Shown: piece by piece, positions 17,622 to 26,159 of the stretch | How the letters are laid out: each line of letters starts with the position of its first letter | Position numbering within the stretch: position 1 is the stretch's first letter | DNA from: Alistipes sp. | Lineage (GTDB): Bacteria; Bacteroidota; Bacteroidia; Bacteroidales; Rikenellaceae | Direction: 5' to 3' | NCBI GenBank assembly: GCA_017463615.1 | Contig: JAFTOU010000027.1 | Coordinates: forward strand, 186,001-250,000 | DNA length: 64,000 nt | Position numbers and translations under genes: made by a program | Notes under the pieces: model-generated | Seen by the model: the letters and a program-made list of their open reading frames with translations, nothing else | The model's database searches: none | What the model was told of the DNA's origin: nothing

Positions 17622-18389
17622 ATGGGCTTTATACCATTTACGCTGATTGACTTTATCGACATATTCCTTGTGGCGGCGTTGATGTTCGGCATCTATCGCG
17701 CCACAAGGGGTACAAGTGCGCCCTATATCTTCTTCGGCATAATTATCATCATCATCGCCTGGGTGATGGTGCGTGCCCTGAATATGGAGCTGCTCTCGTC
17801 AATACTCGGTCAGGTTATCAGCGTGGGTGTCATCGCCCTGATTATCATCTTCCAGCCAGAGATACGCCGATTCCTGCAACTTATAGGTATGCGGCAGAAG
17901 GAGTTTGACTTCATATCCAGAATGTTCTCCTCCTCGCGCAAGAAGGAGGATATAAACACCTCCCCTATCGTCTCCGCCTGCCTTGATATGAGCAACACCA
18001 AAACTGGCGCACTGATTGTCATCCGCCAGAAGGACGATCTGCTCTTTATTATTGAGAACGGTATCGCCGTAGATGCAAATATATCGGTATCGCTGCTCAA
18101 AAACATCTTCTTCAAAAATGCACCCCTCCACGACGGTGCAGTAATCATTGAGGGTCGCAGAATAGTGGCTGCCAAGTGCATCCTGCCCGTAACCCAGTCC
18201 GATGTTCCTAAGGACTACGGCACCCGCCACCGCGCCGCTATCGGCATCAGCGAACTTACCGACGCCGTGGTTGTCGTCGTCTCCGAGGAGACTGGCGGCA
18301 TCTCCATCGTCAAAAACGGCCAAATCAAACACAACATAGACCCTCAAAAATTCTCCAACGCCCTCAAAAAATCCCTCGGGCAGAGTTAG
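17622..18389 (+). CDS. cdaA: CdaA-type diadenylate cyclase
   Basis: The 255-residue membrane enzyme makes the second messenger c-di-AMP from two ATP. Three N-terminal membrane helices cover about residues 7-80, followed by a short coiled linker. The DAC catalytic domain (about 95-250) has the signature LHDGA at 169-173 and GTRHRAAIG with RHR at 202-204, so activity is expected. The usual partner CdaR is a YbbR-domain protein; a shortened YbbR-like protein is encoded elsewhere in this window (41.3 kb) instead of next door. c-di-AMP usually controls K+ and osmolyte transport. Confidence 0.95.
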   Translation: MGFIPFTLIDFIDIFLVAALMFGIYRATRGTSAPYIFFGIIIIIIAWVMVRALNMELLSSILGQVISVGVIALIIIFQPEIRRFLQLIGMRQKEFDFISRMFSSSRKKEDINTSPIVSACLDMSNTKTGALIVIRQKDDLLFIIENGIAVDANISVSLLKNIFFKNAPLHDGAVIIEGRRIVAAKCILPVTQSDVPKDYGTRHRAAIGISELTDAVVVVVSEETGGISIVKNGQIKHNIDPQKFSNALKKSLGQS

Positions 18390-18418
18390 TTTAGCCGTTA
18401 GCTTTTTAGCAGAATTTT

Positions 18419-18530
18419 ATTAAGGGTTATTAAAGACTATTAAGGGTTACTAATGGTCGCGCTCCGCGATGCTACGCAGTTGCGCTACCCTTAATAGTCC
18501 TTAATCACCCTTAATAATCTTTAATATATC
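18419..18530. repeat. Repeat D, copy 1: large (ATTAAGG)n palindrome
   Basis: Downstream of cdaA the left arm has three ATTAAGG-like heptamers and the right arm three CCTTAAT-like heptamers. They frame a core reading GGTTACTAATGGTCGCG then CGCGATGCTACGCAG. The same arrangement is at 35.9 and 46.0 kb. It would fold into a hairpin of about 110 bases. It may act as a terminator, but no U-tract of the usual kind follows. Confidence 0.8.
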
Positions 18531-18564
18531 GCTTTCGGAAAGCACCTCCGCCTATTCTCTGCAC

Positions 18565-18652
18565 CATTTTGTTGTCAAAAGGCTTACACCGTATCCCTCC
18601 TCTGTACCATTTTAGCGTCAGAAGGCTTACACCGTCGGATGTTCCTTGCATC
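18565..18652. repeat. Repeat F: two tandem units of about 44 bases
   Basis: The units read (ATTTTGTTGT)CAAAAGGCTTACACCGT...TGTACC and (ATTTTAGCGT)CAGAAGGCTTACACCGTC...TTGCATC. Each begins with a sequence equal to the left terminus of the 127-bp element, and a third terminus starts element e. They look like remnants of earlier elements added at the same place. Confidence 0.7.
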
Positions 18653-18780
18653 ATTTTGTTGTCAAAAGTGCGTAGTTGCGGGGCATCGTGAAAAATATTA
18701 GGCTCGGATAGTACTAAAACGTACAGCCGAGCCTAATATTTAAGGGATGTGCCGCAAATGCGTGCTTTTCACAACAAAAT
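18653..18780 (+). repeat. Structured 127-bp element, copy e (subfamily B)
   Basis: The termini ATTTTGTTG and CAACAAAAT pair exactly. The inner arms (AATATTAGGCTCGG with CCGAGCCTAATATT) pair exactly around GTAC-n6-GTAC. The outer arm AAAAGTGCG pairs with CGTGCTTTT through two G-T pairs. The TAG stop of the S1/P1 nuclease begins at the very next base. Confidence 0.88.
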
Positions 18781-19596
18781 CTAAAATATAGAGTTGAGTA
18801 GGGATGCAAGACGATACCCCGCCTTACGAATCTGCTCCTCAGCAAGAGGGGTATACTGGTTGAGGTACTGGCGCTTGTCGAGTTTTGTGCCCTCCTTGAT
18901 GTCGTGGACTGGGCGAGAGGCCTTTGCGGAGTCGTAGCCCCAGTCGTAAGGGGTACCTGCGGTGACATCCTTAATCTGCTGCTTGGTGTAGGTATCAAGC
19001 AGAGCGGCGGTATCCTCAAAGCCCCAAGGGTGGCGAGAGGCGATGATTGGAGTATCCCAGAGGGTATGGTAGCGCACCTTGTCCTTACCGAAGTAGATAG
19101 GATAGTAGCCGATGGTCTGGTCCTCAGGGTAGCGGATATGCTCTGGGCAGTGCATATCGCCAACGAAGTGGACGATAAGGGCGATGTGTGCTACGCGCAC
19201 AGAGTCGGGCATATCCTTAGCGTTATCCTTCAGCTCGGCAGCCATCTTCTCAATGTAGTAGATGCAGTTTTTGACATACTCGTCGCCCTTGCGGATGCCT
19301 GGATAAGGGGTGCAGTCGGCAGTAGCCTCAAAGGTGTGCGGATAGGTGATGTGGCGCTTTGCATTTGTAGGCTCAAAGCCCAAATCTACAAGCAGCTCGG
19401 GCTTGCACTCGTCGGCATAGGATGCCCACTTGACGATTGACTCGCCGTGCAGGTACTCTGTAATCTGCTTCTTAGCCTTTTTGGTCAGATGATTCTCGGC
19501 AATCTTTGCAACTGTTGCATGTCCGAGTCTACCCCACGCAGAGGCTGTTGATACCACCAACACCACTGCACACATAAGTGTTAAAATTCGTTTCAT
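18781..19596 (-). CDS. S1/P1-type zinc-dependent nuclease, copy 1
   Basis: The 271-residue secreted nuclease has a signal peptide ending STASA, after which the mature protein begins with Trp21 (WGRLGH). In the S1/P1 family the free N-terminal Trp itself binds zinc, so the cleavage position is functionally meaningful. Further zinc ligands are in ASYADECKPE, TYPHTF and IVHFVGDMHCPEH. Such enzymes cut single-stranded DNA or RNA and release nucleotides in the periplasm or outside. The gene is one of a tandem pair with near-identical layout, 11 bases apart, showing a recent duplication. Nutrient phosphate or nucleoside scavenging is a reasonable inference. Confidence 0.93.
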   Translation of the reverse strand: MKRILTLMCAVVLVVSTASAWGRLGHATVAKIAENHLTKKAKKQITEYLHGESIVKWASYADECKPELLVDLGFEPTNAKRHITYPHTFEATADCTPYPGIRKGDEYVKNCIYYIEKMAAELKDNAKDMPDSVRVAHIALIVHFVGDMHCPEHIRYPEDQTIGYYPIYFGKDKVRYHTLWDTPIIASRHPWGFEDTAALLDTYTKQQIKDVTAGTPYDWGYDSAKASRPVHDIKEGTKLDKRQYLNQYTPLAEEQIRKAGYRLASLLNSIF

Positions 19597-19607
19597 AATA
19601 GTATAAA

Positions 19608-20426
19608 TTACTCAAAAATATCGTTTAGTAATGCAGCAAGACGATAGCCAGCCTTGCAAATCTGTGCCTGAGCGATAGGGGCGTACTCGTTAAAGTACAG
19701 TCGCTTGTCAAACTTCGCCCCCTCCTTAACCTGATGCACCTTGCGCGTTGCCACAACGGAGTCGTAACCCCAGTCGTATGGAGTGCCAGCCGTAATCTGG
19801 GCAATCTGCCTCTTGGTGTATGTATCAAACAACTTAGCGGTATCGGAGAAGCCCCACGGATTGTGAGCCGCTATAATCTTGGAGTCCCATAGGCTGTGAT
19901 AGCGCACCCTATCTTTGTCTAAGTAGATGTAGAAATCACCCGCCGTAGGGTCTTCTGGGCAGCGGATATGCTCCGGGCAGTGCATATCTCCCACAAAGTG
20001 GACTATCAGCGCAATGTGTGCAACACGCACAGAGTCAGTCATATCCTTTGCATTCGCCTTCAGCTCGGCAGCCATCTTCTCAACATAGTAGATGCAGTTT
20101 TTGACATACTCGTCGCCCTTGCGAACATCGCGATAAGGGGTGCCGTCGGCATTGGTTACAAAGGTGTGTGGGTATGTGACAAAGCGCTTGGCATTTGTAG
20201 GCTCAAAGCCCAAATCTACAAGCAGCTCGGGCTTGCTATCGTCGGCATAGGTCGCCCACTTGACTATTGACTCGCCGTGCAGATACTCCGTAATCTGCCT
20301 CTTCGCCTTTTTAGTCAGATGGTTCTCAGCAATCTTAGCCACCGTTGCATGCCCAATCCTACCCCACGCCGAGGCGGTAGATATCGCCATCACAATGGCA
20401 AGAGCGAGTGTTAGTATTCTTTTCAT
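19608..20426 (-). CDS. S1/P1-type zinc-dependent nuclease, copy 2
   Basis: The 272-residue paralogue of the preceding gene shares its signal peptide plan (STASA-WGRIGH, mature Trp21) and the HFVGDMHCPEHIR motif. Differences cluster in the exposed central part (for example DDSKPELL against DECKPELL, and DPTAGDFYIYLDKDRV against DQTIGYYPIYFGKDKV), which could change substrate choice. The ATG at 20424-20426 is preferred because a signal peptide starts there; an in-frame extension of 24 codons upstream crosses the promoter. It is the first gene of the pair and has a clear promoter. Confidence 0.93.
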   Translation of the reverse strand: MKRILTLALAIVMAISTASAWGRIGHATVAKIAENHLTKKAKRQITEYLHGESIVKWATYADDSKPELLVDLGFEPTNAKRFVTYPHTFVTNADGTPYRDVRKGDEYVKNCIYYVEKMAAELKANAKDMTDSVRVAHIALIVHFVGDMHCPEHIRCPEDPTAGDFYIYLDKDRVRYHSLWDSKIIAAHNPWGFSDTAKLFDTYTKRQIAQITAGTPYDWGYDSVVATRKVHQVKEGAKFDKRLYFNEYAPIAQAQICKAGYRLAALLNDIFE

Positions 20427-20455
20427 TGTCCTATTTTGGTTGATTTTTATCTCCA

Positions 20456-20486
20456 CAAAGGTAGTAAAAAATTTGCACTGCGGCAA
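20456..20486 (-). promoter_or_regulatory. Promoter of the S1/P1 nuclease pair
   Basis: On the - strand TTG (20484-20486) and TACCTTTG (20456-20463) are 20 bases apart, and the start codon is 29 bases beyond. Confidence 0.72.
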
Positions 20487-20500
20487 CCGATGTTGCAAAA

Positions 20501-21499
20501 TTACGACCTTGACTCGTAGCTATCCAGAGCCTGAGACATCAGCTTTCTGCCAATCTCCGAAATCTCTACAACCTTGGCGTAGTCGGCGATATCACCATAA
20601 GCGTCAAAGGACATACGGACGGTGATGTCGGGCTTATAGGCACCAATCATCGCCTGCGTTTGGCGGTGGTTCATGATGCTGAACGAGCGGTCAATGATGC
20701 TCATATAGGTATCGCCAAAGTCGTTCTCCGTACGATTCTGGGCGGCAGTGCGGAAGTCGCGGATGCGGCGTGCAAGCTCTACAGCGCGGTCGCCAGCACT
20801 ACGCAGACGAGCGAGCATACTCTGGTCACTCTGGCCGCGAAGGTCGTCTATAATATCGTACGCCTGCTCGCGCGAGTGCTCGTAGAAGGCCTGCTCGGCA
20901 GCAACCTCAACCTGCTCGCTGACCATAGTGCGACGGATAGCCTCCACATCCATATAGTTGGTATCAAAGGCGAGCAGTATATCGCCATCCCTGCGGGTAA
21001 CATGGTTCAGCGGCAGGCAGTTTACCATGCAGCCATCAATCAGCAGGCTCATGCCGTGCTGTACGGGGCGAAAGAGCGACGGTATGGATATAGATGCGCG
21101 AATGGCGTCAAAGAGCTTACCGCTACGAAAGACCACCTCCTCACCCGTGCAGAGGTCTGTAGCCACGGCGGTATAAGGGATGGGCAGCGACTCAATATTC
21201 ACATCGGGGACAATCTCTTTTATCGCCTCCATAATCTTGTCGCCCTTGACAAAGTGGTTCTTGCTCACCGACAGATCCATCAGCGAGAATACCGACCAGC
21301 CATCCAGCGTGGCAAGCCAATGCTTAAACTCCGCCAACCTCCCCGCGGCATATACACCACCGACAAGCGAGCCCATAGAGCACCCCGCCACAGAGTGGAT
21401 GCCATAGCCACGCTCCAACAACTCCTCTATCGCTCCGATATAGGCCAGCCCCCTCGGCCCACCGCTGGAGAGGACAAGTGCGACATCTTTTTTCATCAT
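20501..21499 (-). CDS. Patatin-like phospholipase (RssA/NTE-type)
   Basis: The 332-residue cytoplasmic serine hydrolase has the patatin fold. The oxyanion-hole stretch SSGGPRGLAYIG is at residues 11-22, and the nucleophile elbow GCSMG is at 39-43 with Ser41. The dyad Asp is in LLIDGCMVNCLP, where DGC replaces the usual DGG or DGA but keeps the Asp. Family members release fatty acids from phospholipids or lysophospholipids. The C-terminal third is helical and unassigned. The gene ends 74 bases before the nuclease pair, with that pair's promoter between, so it is probably its own unit. It is divergent from the TspO-SOD gene. Confidence 0.9.
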   Translation of the reverse strand: MMKKDVALVLSSGGPRGLAYIGAIEELLERGYGIHSVAGCSMGSLVGGVYAAGRLAEFKHWLATLDGWSVFSLMDLSVSKNHFVKGDKIMEAIKEIVPDVNIESLPIPYTAVATDLCTGEEVVFRSGKLFDAIRASISIPSLFRPVQHGMSLLIDGCMVNCLPLNHVTRRDGDILLAFDTNYMDVEAIRRTMVSEQVEVAAEQAFYEHSREQAYDIIDDLRGQSDQSMLARLRSAGDRAVELARRIRDFRTAAQNRTENDFGDTYMSIIDRSFSIMNHRQTQAMIGAYKPDITVRMSFDAYGDIADYAKVVEISEIGRKLMSQALDSYESRS

Positions 21500-21516
21500 C
21501 TAATGGGTTAATATGA

Positions 21517-21524
21517 CAAAATTA
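21517..21524 (-). promoter_or_regulatory. -7 box upstream of the patatin gene
   Basis: TAATTTTG on the - strand fits TAnnTTTG and lies 17 bases before the patatin start. No firm -33 box was recognised. Confidence 0.45.
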
Positions 21525-21600
21525 ACGAAATTTATTTGATTCCCCAAACGGCAAGGCACTCTATTTGCAACCATCGGGGCAAGATAAACCATTTTTCACT

Positions 21601-22701
21601 ATGAAAAAGACACTCGCCTTTGTTGTTCCTATCGTCCTTGCCCTCACTATCGGGGTATTCGGCTCCTATATGCAAACTTCCGCCCTTGAGCATTGGTACC
21701 CTACGCTTGTAAAGTCGCCACTCACACCCCCTGCCATAGTTTTTCCTATAGCTTGGACTGTACTCTATGTGCTTATGGGCATCAGTTTGGGTGTTATGGT
21801 GGCTAAGGGAGATATGTCACTTGTGAGGATATGGCTGCTGCAGCTGCTGGTCAATTTTCTGTGGAGCATAGGCTTCTTCACCCTCCGCTCGCCACTTATG
21901 GGGCTGATAATTATTCTTGTGCTGGATGTGCTGGTCTTTGCATATATCCTCTATGCAATAGGCCATAACCGCCTTGCCGCGTGGATCTTTGTGCCCTATA
22001 TGCTGTGGCTGCTCTTTGCTACATACCTTACGGGATATATCTACCTGAATAACGACACGGTGGGCTACCGCACAATCAACGCCGCAAATATCACCAATAC
22101 CAATATAAATATGAGTACAGCAACACAACTCTCCGCCCCGGCACTCCACTATGCCGCCGACGCCCTCGCCCCGACAATGAGCCGCGAGACTATTGACTAC
22201 CACTACTCTCGACACCTTAAGGGCTACTTTGACAATCTCAACCGCCTTATCGCCGGCACACCCTACGAGAATATGAACCTTGAGCAGATAGTTATGCACT
22301 CCAATGGCGCTATCTTCAACAACGCCGCTCAGGCACTAAACCATATCCTCTTCTTTGACAACCTCACCCCCTCGCAGGGACAGATGCCAAAGAGGCTACA
22401 GCAGGCTATCATCCGCGACTTCGGTAGCGTGGAGAACTTCAAGGAGCAATTTACCGCCGCCGCAACCTCACTCTTCGGCTCTGGCTGGGTGTGGCTCGTG
22501 GAGGACAAGAGCGGCAAACTATCTATCGTCAGCACCTCCAACGCCGACACTCCTCTGCGCCAAGGCCTCAACCCCCTGCTGGTGCTTGATGTTTGGGAGC
22601 ACGCCTACTACATAGACCACCGCAACCGCCGCGCCGACTTCATCAACGGCTGGTGGAACATCGCCAACTGGCAGACGGCAGAAGAACGCCTCCAGCAGTA
22701 G
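21601..22701 (+). CDS. TspO/MBR membrane protein fused to Fe/Mn superoxide dismutase
   Basis: One uninterrupted frame of 366 codons joins two normally separate proteins. Residues 1-160 are TspO (tryptophan-rich sensory protein, a porphyrin-binding five-helix membrane protein): SPLTPPAIVFPIAWTVLYV and NFLWSIGFF are diagnostic. Residues 171-366 are a complete Fe/Mn superoxide dismutase with metal ligands in IDYHYSRH, QALNHILFF and LDVWEHAYYID. A short linker rich in N and T joins them. The start ATG 21601 is chosen because TspO begins there; a frame 12 codons longer is possible. An internal ATG at 22111, exactly at the dismutase boundary, could also give a soluble enzyme. Confidence 0.9.
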   Translation: MKKTLAFVVPIVLALTIGVFGSYMQTSALEHWYPTLVKSPLTPPAIVFPIAWTVLYVLMGISLGVMVAKGDMSLVRIWLLQLLVNFLWSIGFFTLRSPLMGLIIILVLDVLVFAYILYAIGHNRLAAWIFVPYMLWLLFATYLTGYIYLNNDTVGYRTINAANITNTNINMSTATQLSAPALHYAADALAPTMSRETIDYHYSRHLKGYFDNLNRLIAGTPYENMNLEQIVMHSNGAIFNNAAQALNHILFFDNLTPSQGQMPKRLQQAIIRDFGSVENFKEQFTAAATSLFGSGWVWLVEDKSGKLSIVSTSNADTPLRQGLNPLLVLDVWEHAYYIDHRNRRADFINGWWNIANWQTAEERLQQ

Positions 22702-22712
22702 GCGCGGAGGCG

Positions 22713-22850
22713 TAATATCGGCTATTAGCTGTTAGCCAATGGCGATAGTGCTTATTATGACACAAGCTAATTGTCGGCACCCCATAAATACTATCCGCGT
22801 AGTGGATACCTTAGAAAGGCTAATAGCTAATGGCCAACGGCTAAAAGCTA
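22713..22850. repeat. Repeat C on both sides of a short gap
   Basis: Units such as GGCTATTAGCTGTTAGCC on the left and GCTAATGGCCAACGGC on the right bracket the 139-base gap between two convergent genes and can pair imperfectly. The right copy reaches into the SGNH gene and provides its stop codon. Confidence 0.65.
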
Positions 22851-24463
22851 TAACTCTCCTCCACGCCGTCAAAGACTACGCGCTCGGCGATGTCGCGGAT
22901 TTTCTGGGCGGTGGAGGCGCTGACGCCGCAGTTGGATACATTTGCCGAGAAGCGGGTGTTATAGACTATCAGGTAGTTTATGCACGCCTTCATATATGCT
23001 CCTGCGCGGTTTTGGTGTCTATCGTCGGAGTAGAGCAGGTCTATACCTTGCTCGCGGGCGAGCTTGAAGCCCAGGCCTACAGGGCTCACCACTACCCTCT
23101 CCTCCAGCTCCGCCTGCAGCATTTGGCTGCCGAGCTTGAGCAGGTAGTCCAGCTTGTCGTAGCTACCATAGCCGCGATAGTTATCGTATGGGCACGCCCA
23201 GGTGCGCTCGTAGATAATCTGGCAGGATGGGGAGTATGTCATCGTCAAGGCATTTATCTGCTTGCACGCCTCAAGAATCTCCGCCTTGCCCGTATCGGCA
23301 TATATTGCAGGGTTTGGCGATGTATCCTGCAGGAAGGCGTAGTCATATCCGCCCTGCTTTATGGCATCCAACGAGAGCTCCAGATTGAGGTGTTCCGAGA
23401 ACTCCTGACCACCCTTGACGCTCACCACAGCATCTACCTGATGGCCCTCTGAGCGGGCAATCTCCTTGAACATAAACGGCGTGCCGTAGAAGTATGTGAA
23501 CGAGTTGCCGATAAAGAGTATTTTGCGCTTCTCGGTCACGCGCGGTGCCTCGGGATAGTCTATCAGATAGATACCCATATAGCCCCTTGAGGATGGTATG
23601 CGGATAGCACCACTGCCCGAGCTAAGGCAACGCAGGCGCACCTTCACACACCCATCTATAACTGGGTTTGTCAGGGTGAACGACTGGGTAAATGTTGTAT
23701 TGTGCGCCGATGTAAAGTACTTGCAGTAGAGCGAGTACTTTATCGCGCTATCCTCCGCAGCTGTACGGAGCGACTCCTTGACGCTATGCCACTGACCGCC
23801 ATCCCAGTACTCAAAGATAAAGTACTTTGGAGATGATGCCGCCACAGCTGCTATGGTGCACATAAAGTCCACCTGCTCGCCCATCTTGACCCCCTTCGTC
23901 GGAACGGCAAAGAGCAGATAGTCGCCCTTAGACATCCCCGCCACACACGCACCGCTATTTACGGAGTAGGTTAGCTCCTTGCCACTCTTGGATACTGCGC
24001 AGAGCACTGCGCTGCTGCCCTTAGGGGTACAAACGCCATCGCTCACCCACTTTGATGTATCGCAACTGGAGGTTTGGCACTCTAATCGCGCTGGGAGCGA
24101 CTCGGTGATAGAGGCGAAGTATGGAGGCTGAGTTACAGATATGGTGACGCTCTTGCCACTCTTGGCGCCCACGACAGTAATCTCTCCCTTGCGCTCGGTG
24201 GTGGAGAAGTTGGGCTCTACCCACAACTTCACACTCTGCTCCGCGCCTTGGCTTACGGTGCTACTGCCACCCACAACGCCAAACCACTGCTCTGTGGCAG
24301 ATAGTGTAATATCCTCATCCGCGGGTCCCACAGTAACACTCTGCACCACCTTGCTCTGCGCTGGCAGCACTACGCTCTCAGGCAGGGTCATCGCTCCACC
24401 CTCGGCATACGAGCTACAGCCCATAAGCACAAAGGCAACTATCCAAGTAAGAAATGTTCTCAT
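22841..24463 (-). CDS. Exported lipoprotein with BACON-like and DUF4886 SGNH-type domains
   Basis: The 540-residue protein has a lipobox at VLMGC (Cys16), so it is likely surface or periplasmic. Residues 40-110 look like a BACON-type carbohydrate-associated domain (VGPADEDITLSATEQWFGV ... GKSVTISVTQPP). The C-terminal part from about residue 315 begins RKILFIGNSFTYFYGTPFMF and matches DUF4886, an SGNH-hydrolase relative, with the expected catalytic region LLYSDDRHQNRAGAYM. A middle segment of about 190 residues forms one or two beta-sandwich modules. Polysaccharide deacetylation is a plausible but unproven role. The last residues and stop are formed by repeat C. Confidence 0.82.
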   Translation of the reverse strand: MRTFLTWIVAFVLMGCSSYAEGGAMTLPESVVLPAQSKVVQSVTVGPADEDITLSATEQWFGVVGGSSTVSQGAEQSVKLWVEPNFSTTERKGEITVVGAKSGKSVTISVTQPPYFASITESLPARLECQTSSCDTSKWVSDGVCTPKGSSAVLCAVSKSGKELTYSVNSGACVAGMSKGDYLLFAVPTKGVKMGEQVDFMCTIAAVAASSPKYFIFEYWDGGQWHSVKESLRTAAEDSAIKYSLYCKYFTSAHNTTFTQSFTLTNPVIDGCVKVRLRCLSSGSGAIRIPSSRGYMGIYLIDYPEAPRVTEKRKILFIGNSFTYFYGTPFMFKEIARSEGHQVDAVVSVKGGQEFSEHLNLELSLDAIKQGGYDYAFLQDTSPNPAIYADTGKAEILEACKQINALTMTYSPSCQIIYERTWACPYDNYRGYGSYDKLDYLLKLGSQMLQAELEERVVVSPVGLGFKLAREQGIDLLYSDDRHQNRAGAYMKACINYLIVYNTRFSANVSNCGVSASTAQKIRDIAERVVFDGVEESYSF

Positions 24464-24486
24464 AGTTAAGAATTTACATAGTTATA

Positions 24487-24494
24487 CAAAGATA
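24487..24494 (-). promoter_or_regulatory. -7 box of the BACON/DUF4886 lipoprotein gene
   Basis: TATCTTTG on the - strand, 23 bases before the start codon, is a perfect TAnnTTTG. Confidence 0.6.
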
Positions 24495-24526
24495 GTGATT
24501 TTTTAGTAAACTTCGCCATCAGCCAC

Positions 24527-24553
24527 AAAAAAAGGGCTTGGAAATCCAAGCCC
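24527..24553 (-). terminator. Intrinsic terminator of egsA
   Basis: An 8-bp perfect stem GGGCTTGG/CCAAGCCC with an AAAT loop (24534-24553) is followed on the - strand by seven T (24527-24533). It lies 60 bases after the egsA stop. Confidence 0.9.
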
Positions 24554-24615
24554 CAATGCGTAACCTGCGTTCTGGTTAAACGTCGATAGGTTTTTTGAGA
24601 TATTATTTTGGGGGA

Positions 24616-25959
24616 TTAGCACTCCCAGACGCCACCCTTGCCAAACAGATGCTCCAGAAGGGCATCCATCAGACCAAGGCGATATATAACATCAATGTTA
24701 GTATATCGGCTACGCATATATGGTATATAAGAGAATGTCTTGCGGAAGCGCTCGCGGCTCACGCCAATATGCTCTGGCTCATAAGGAGCACCTACAAGGC
24801 GGAGGTTCTCGCGCACCTCACTGAATGGGATAATCTGAGCGGCAATCTGACCCTTGAGTGTTGGCCATGCAGCCTTGAGTGCCTCAAGCTGAGCACGCAG
24901 ACCCTGCTGGTCTACATACTTGCCCTTAGTCTCCTTCAGACCACGAGCGGTATGACCAGGCATACCCTCAAATACGGCACGAATCTCAGCCTCCTGCTCC
25001 TCCCAGCTCTTCCAAGCGGCAACGCAAGCATCTACATCCAGATTCTCAATATCCTGCTGCAACAGGAACTCCAGCGATGCGGTAGAGGCAAGAGTACCGA
25101 TACCCACCTTGAAGCCGTGCGATACATGCTTACCCTCATAGCAGAGGTCCTCCATATCCCAGCAGTGTGAGAACTGATGCTCAGTGCCCGATGCAGGACG
25201 AGAAGACTGAATTGCCTGCATAGCAAAGCCACTCATCAGCAGACCCTCGCTCAGCAGCTCGGTCATCTTCACATCACCCTCGTGCACAGCCGCAGGGGCA
25301 GAGAGGCTCTCGCGCAGACCATCCTGCACAAGGCCGAGTGCGAACTCGTCAATAGCCTCATTACCAGTAACATCGGCAAGCATCCAGTCGGCTGCTGCAG
25401 GAATCTTTGCAATAAGGTCTGCATAGCCCGAAGCGGCGAGCTCCTTAGGTGCTGCAGCTGCAATAACTGGGTCCATAACAAAGCCGTAAGGGGCTGGGCA
25501 GTCAAAGGTCTGCTTGTTGCCATCCTTGGTAATAGATGCACCATAAGCGGTATAGCCATCCATAGATGCAGCTGTACCCACGCACATATACTTACGACCA
25601 ACAAGGTACGACACATACTTTGTAGTATCGTTCATCACACCCGAACCCACTGCGATAGCTATCGCCTCGGTATTCTCCAGACGCTCCTTGAGAGAGAGCA
25701 CATGCTTCCACTCGGCATAAATCTCCTTGTCGGTGTAGATAAATGGCTCGTCCTGCTCTATGCCAGCAGCCTCAAGCGACGCATATACAGCCTTACCAGC
25801 CACCTCCCAAGTGTTGAGGTCGGCAACGATAATAGCCTTGCATCCCGGAAAAAGTTTTGCGAACATCTCGCCAGTGCGTGACACTACGCCAGCACCGATA
25901 ATAAGATCCTTTGTGTCTGTCGTGCGCTCAAGGGCACGAGTAACCTTGTCCATACTCAT
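24616..25959 (-). CDS. egsA: Sn-glycerol-1-phosphate dehydrogenase (AraM/EgsA family)
   Basis: The 447-residue enzyme belongs to the iron/zinc alcohol dehydrogenase superfamily and would reduce dihydroxyacetone phosphate to sn-glycerol-1-phosphate. Family landmarks are the nucleotide-binding AVGSGVMNDTTKY, the block VGTAASMDGYTAYGASI, and metal ligands in IPAAADWMLAD, EHQFSHCWDM and HGFKVGIGT. It lies directly downstream of araD, an arrangement that recalls Bacillus AraM in the arabinose operon. The two genes are separated by a structured repeat of 127 bases and egsA has a possible own -7 box. A classical terminator ends the unit. Confidence 0.9.
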   Translation of the reverse strand: MSMDKVTRALERTTDTKDLIIGAGVVSRTGEMFAKLFPGCKAIIVADLNTWEVAGKAVYASLEAAGIEQDEPFIYTDKEIYAEWKHVLSLKERLENTEAIAIAVGSGVMNDTTKYVSYLVGRKYMCVGTAASMDGYTAYGASITKDGNKQTFDCPAPYGFVMDPVIAAAAPKELAASGYADLIAKIPAAADWMLADVTGNEAIDEFALGLVQDGLRESLSAPAAVHEGDVKMTELLSEGLLMSGFAMQAIQSSRPASGTEHQFSHCWDMEDLCYEGKHVSHGFKVGIGTLASTASLEFLLQQDIENLDVDACVAAWKSWEEQEAEIRAVFEGMPGHTARGLKETKGKYVDQQGLRAQLEALKAAWPTLKGQIAAQIIPFSEVRENLRLVGAPYEPEHIGVSRERFRKTFSYIPYMRSRYTNIDVIYRLGLMDALLEHLFGKGGVWEC

Positions 25960-25986
25960 AGTATCTAAATTTTAATTCATTTTTGG

Positions 25987-25994
25987 CAAATATA
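25987..25994 (-). promoter_or_regulatory. Possible -7 box of egsA
   Basis: TATATTTG on the - strand lies 28 bases before the egsA start. The -33 region is not convincing. Confidence 0.4.
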
Positions 25995-26032
25995 CACCGC
26001 AAAAAATATCCACCTCCCTACTTTCACCGCCC

Positions 26033-26159
26033 AATTTGTTGTCAGAACAGTGTAAATACAACGCTCGCCGATATTTGAGCCGATGGGTTGTACTTTGGCG
26101 TACTACCCATTGGCGAGAATGAGGTAGCGGCAGTAGTTATGCTGTTATCACAACAAATT
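26033..26159 (+). repeat. Structured 127-bp element, copy f (subfamily A)
   Basis: The termini AATTTGTTG and CAACAAATT are exact inverted repeats, and the inner arms GCCGATGGGT and ACCCATTGGC pair with one G-T around GTAC-n6-GTAC. The right terminus overlaps the araD TAA stop by two bases. Confidence 0.87.
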
